A stretch of 64,000 bases of DNA, taken from contig CAYPPG010000014.1 in assembly GCA_964412555.1 (NCBI GenBank), positions 66,033-130,032 of the forward strand. The letters run 5' to 3'. Numbering within the stretch: position 1 is the stretch's first letter; each line of letters starts with the position of its first letter. Made by a program: the position numbers and the translations under genes. Origin of the DNA: CAYPPG01 sp964412555. GTDB taxonomy: Bacteria > Hinthialibacterota > Hinthialibacteria > Hinthialibacterales > Hinthialibacteraceae. The notes under the pieces are model-generated. The model searched no databases, was not told the DNA's origin, and saw only the letters and a program-made list of their open reading frames with translations. Positions 61,438 through 64,000 of this stretch are shown piece by piece.

Positions 61438-63501
61438 TTATTTTTTCGATTCCGGTATCCCGCTATCCAATAACCATAAATCAAAAAACGGCTGCTCACC
61501 GGAAGCGGGAACAACCGTCTTGGATACAAAGTAAAGATTCTGTTCAATCGATTCGTGTTTCATACGCATCCGTGTTTCTTCCGGCCAAATGGTCTCGACC
61601 TCTGCCACATTCGCAAACGCATCCGATTCCCCCATCGCGTTTTGCACACGGCGAAAGTGTATCGCCGAAGCATTTTCAATTCTCTGCGCCGCTTCCCCCT
61701 GGACTAAATGGACTTTCTTCTCCCGGTCCACCAACGCTTCGTTTTTTTGTCTTAACCGATCCTCTTCCGCACTGGCCACATCGCGAAAGGCTTGATGCAC
61801 CTCGGAAGGTGCATGCACGCTCACCAAGCGCACATTCATCAATTCAACGATTCCGGGAATCGAGGAACTCAATTTTTGCCGTGACCGTTGCAGTGTTTCG
61901 GATTCAATCTCACGACGCGCAGTCGTATACGCTGTATCGATTCTCATGGAAGCCAAGGTTTCTGTTAGAGAAGCCATAATTGCATTCTTGACGATTCGAT
62001 GCGGATCAGCCACAGAAAAGACAAAGTCATCCGCATCGTTCACTTGATAATCGCCCTGTATAGAAACATCCAGCATGTTTTCATCGCCGGTTAGAAATAA
62101 AGAATCCACGATATCTCCATTGTTCTCTGTAGAAACCATTCCATTCTGCATGCGAAATCCAATTTCAACCGTTCGGATTTCTTGCACACGAACCACACGG
62201 GTTTGCGAAATCGGTGGCGGCCAATGAAAATAGATGCCTTCCCTCAAATCATTCGCAACGGGCTTCCCGAATCGCTGGATCAATCCGATCTCCCCCGGTC
62301 CGACAATCAAAACACACAATTGCAACAGGGAAAACAAAATAACCAGTCCTAATAAGACAAATATAAACTTCCAACTAAAGCGAATCCCCGTATACTTTGC
62401 GATCGCATCCCCTGCCTGCTGCATTTCCGCTGGAGCCGGCCGTTTCCACATCGCTTTGGCAAACATTAACAGTAATAGCAAACCGGCCAGAGTGCCTACG
62501 ATTCCGATTTGTTCTTCTTCGACGTTGGAAATTGACATTTGCGGACTGGTTTCATTCACCGCGTAATATAAATTGACAAAATTTCCAATGGCGAGTGTGA
62601 TGACAATGATAGACAATAAATAAAGCAAAGTCGCACGTCGTCCAAGCACTTTCAATAAAACGGGCAATGTACTGACATTCGTCGCCGGTCCCGCAAGTAG
62701 CAAGACCAACGCCGCGCCGGGCGATAATCCTTTCGCGATCATCATGGCGGCTACTGGTGTGGACGCAGAAGCGCAAATATACATAGGCATACTCACCGCC
62801 AGCATGACCAGCAAGGAGGTAAATCCCTGCCCCACCCAGCTTTGAAAAACCAAATCCGGAATCCAAAGCGAAATCAAGCCGGACAACAAAAAACCCACCA
62901 CAAACCAATGCGCCAAATCATTCGGCAAATCAATAAACGCATACCGTCCCGTCTGTTTCCACCAAGGTGTTTCGGGTGCCAAGGACATGGCGTCAGCCTG
63001 TCCTTGATTTTCGATCTCATTTTCATTACTGCATGAAGTGTCACAACAGTTCGAGTCTATAGGATTTTTTTCTACATCTTCAACGCTGTCCTTCTCTTCC
63101 ATATCCCCCCACCGATTCACGACCAACCCGGCGGAAAACGCCGTAACAAATGCCGCAATCGGGCGCAAAACAGCCATCGTCAAATCCATCAATCCATAGG
63201 TCAGCGCAATCGAATCGATCCCGGTTTCCGGCGTCGAAATCAAAAAAGAGGTAGTGCCACCGCGGCTGGCTCCTTTTTTACGCAATGTGGCGGCCATCGG
63301 CAAAACCGAACAGGAACAGAGAGGAAGCGGAATCCCGCAAATCGAAGCGGTAAAAACCGATTTCCAATTTCGCTTCCCAATCAGGGACACAATGCGGCTT
63401 TGTGGAATAAATGTATGCATCAACCCCGCCGCTAAAAAACCAAACAAGACATAGGGCGCAGCCTTTACAATCAATAACCAGATTTCATAAAAAAAAGACA
63501 T
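61438..63501 (-). CDS. Fusion: SO_0444/ArsP-type permease with HflK/SPFH protein
   Basis: 687 residues. Residues 1-about 315 form a permease of the SO_0444/YraQ type with two halves (PLPLCSCSVLPMAATLRKKGASRGGTTSFL; MPMYICASASTPVAAMMIAKGLSPGAAL) and a cytoplasmic linker containing SNCCDTSCSNE, a possible metal-binding site. Further spans lead to a complete SPFH/HflK part (VGPGEIGLIQRFGKPVANDLREGIYFHWPPP; VTLASMRIDTAYTTAR-type region; coiled-coil stalk). In other bacteria these are separate. GAGG precedes the ATG. The gene leads the operon, so a metal-efflux permease is physically joined to a protease-regulating scaffold. Substrate metal is unknown. Confidence 0.88.
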   Translation of the reverse strand: MSFFYEIWLLIVKAAPYVLFGFLAAGLMHTFIPQSRIVSLIGKRNWKSVFTASICGIPLPLCSCSVLPMAATLRKKGASRGGTTSFLISTPETGIDSIALTYGLMDLTMAVLRPIAAFVTAFSAGLVVNRWGDMEEKDSVEDVEKNPIDSNCCDTSCSNENEIENQGQADAMSLAPETPWWKQTGRYAFIDLPNDLAHWFVVGFLLSGLISLWIPDLVFQSWVGQGFTSLLVMLAVSMPMYICASASTPVAAMMIAKGLSPGAALVLLLAGPATNVSTLPVLLKVLGRRATLLYLLSIIVITLAIGNFVNLYYAVNETSPQMSISNVEEEQIGIVGTLAGLLLLLMFAKAMWKRPAPAEMQQAGDAIAKYTGIRFSWKFIFVLLGLVILFSLLQLCVLIVGPGEIGLIQRFGKPVANDLREGIYFHWPPPISQTRVVRVQEIRTVEIGFRMQNGMVSTENNGDIVDSLFLTGDENMLDVSIQGDYQVNDADDFVFSVADPHRIVKNAIMASLTETLASMRIDTAYTTARREIESETLQRSRQKLSSSIPGIVELMNVRLVSVHAPSEVHQAFRDVASAEEDRLRQKNEALVDREKKVHLVQGEAAQRIENASAIHFRRVQNAMGESDAFANVAEVETIWPEETRMRMKHESIEQNLYFVSKTVVPASGEQPFFDLWLLDSGIPESKK

Positions 63502-63724
63502 GAAAAAGCCTCATTGGGTATTTCTTTTATAACGAATGAAACAAAATGAAGTTTGCCGGCAGACGTCTTTTTGTCAACATCATACCTGCCTATTGAATTA
63601 TACCCGATTTGTAATTGATATCTTCTGTTATTGCATAACTCGGCCTATGTTGCAATTCGTTATATTTTTTGAATAACCTTTACAATACCTGAATGGAGAA
63701 GATTAAAAAAAATGAAAAAAACAC

Positions 63725-63754
63725 TTGACAAAAAGTTGTCTCTTGTTCTATAGT
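63725..63754 (+). promoter_or_regulatory. Sigma-70 promoter pointing toward the window end
   Basis: TTGACA at 63725-63730, an 18-base spacer, and TATAGT at 63749-63754. No protein-coding start with a ribosome site follows within the window, so it drives either an RNA or a gene beyond the edge. Confidence 0.6.
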
Positions 63755-63932
63755 AAATGTATCATTCTTAGAGAATAAATGTTTAGTATATCAGTCAAGT
63801 TTGTAATGTTCATTCATGTTCGGGAAGGAACGGTATTCCCGTATTGTGTTGCAGGCGGTGCGGGAATGAGGGGGAATTGGAGCCTGCCGTTGGATTGAAT
63901 TCTGTCTTGTGCTGTTGAGCGCGCAATGTACC

Positions 63933-63992
63933 GCCGGCATCTTGCCGGCCTTGCCTAACTGGTTAAACCATAAGGCGCCACTCGTCAGTGGC
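63933..63992. repeat. REP-like palindrome pair
   Basis: GCCGGCA-TCT-TGCCGGC (63933-63949) and GCCACT-CGTC-AGTGGC (63977-63992). The first matches the reverse complement of the element at 48143-48159 except in its loop. Confidence 0.65.
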
Positions 63993-64000
63993 ATAAGCAA

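Larger units (their letters stand above)
63502..64000. other. 499-base terminal intergenic region
   Basis: It lies upstream of the permease-HflK gene. It contains a plus-strand promoter (63725-63754) and the palindromic repeats at 63933-63992, but no gene that I can support. A 69-codon minus-strand frame at the end is translated repeat sequence. Confidence 0.5.

Noticed and set aside
63791..64000. Minus-strand 69-codon frame at the right end
   Set aside because: It is mostly translated palindromic repeat, has no ribosome site and has poor codon composition.

Overview
The window looks like chromosomal DNA from an uncultivated, AT-leaning, Gram-negative-like bacterium. Evidence for this: an HflK/HflC pair, a ComEC competence channel, a Tat-exported oxidoreductase, three type IV pilin/type II secretion-like prepilins with the FTLIELLIVVAIIGILAAIAVP leader, and large multidomain secreted proteins (lamin-tail/CotH, ceramidase-like, CBM9-like). 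This mix is reminiscent of candidate phyla such as Sumerlaeota, Hydrogenedentota or Hinthialibacterota. That placement is inference from gene content only. No rRNA or tRNA gene, CRISPR array or complete insertion sequence was recognised.

Layout. 1-1735: two-gene minus-strand operon with a P-loop ATPase and a truncated partner at the edge. 1935-8495: a glycosidase-like protein, a prepilin, a secreted propeller-like protein, a 57-residue membrane protein and an orphan protein. 8492-10367: beta-CASP nuclease and an Lrp-type effector domain. 10544-16029: two convergent giant secreted proteins that share a beta-sandwich module. 16210-25042: a signalling/transport block with a STAS fusion, an ABC permease fused to two substrate-binding domains, its ATPase, an NMT1-like binding protein, a dCache-HAMP-PP2C phosphatase, a second STAS protein and a zinc-ribbon membrane protein. 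25224-29615: nucleotidyltransferase, prepilin, unusual voltage-sensor channel with a separate RCK-like partner, and ParB. 29684-33576: a strongly promoted low-complexity secreted protein, a glycosyltransferase and a radical SAM enzyme. 33823-40027: ComEC, TrpB2, a LarA-like protein, orphan HicB and YjbQ. 40163-44395: a second prepilin/propeller pair plus a CBM9-like secreted protein. 44614-46693: a restriction-modification remnant and other broken genes. 46715-51473: ceramidase-like protein, Gfo/Idh/MocA protein, MobB-MobA fusion and a VapBC module. 51640-57040: glycan-transfer genes around a divergent NtrC-like regulator. 57077-59478: TlyA, NAD kinase and a small-protein/nucleotidyltransferase pair. 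59475-63501: three SPFH-domain proteins, one fused to a metal-type permease.

The most interesting signal is a shared extreme C-terminal motif on five otherwise different exported proteins (genes at 5372, 10544, 13114, 42152 and 43439). Each ends V-x-x-[W/Y]-x-[I/L]-Y-COOH, usually preceded by E-P-V-x. It looks like a short sorting or processing tag. Two of the carriers sit beside prepilin genes, which suggests a pseudopilin-linked export or attachment system. Other architectural oddities are the permease-HflK fusion, the permease-double-SBP fusion, an NtrC-like protein with no GAFTGA loop, a potassium-channel-like protein with no TVGYG filter, a BglII-type endonuclease remnant with an intact catalytic triad, and paired GC-rich intergenic hairpins.
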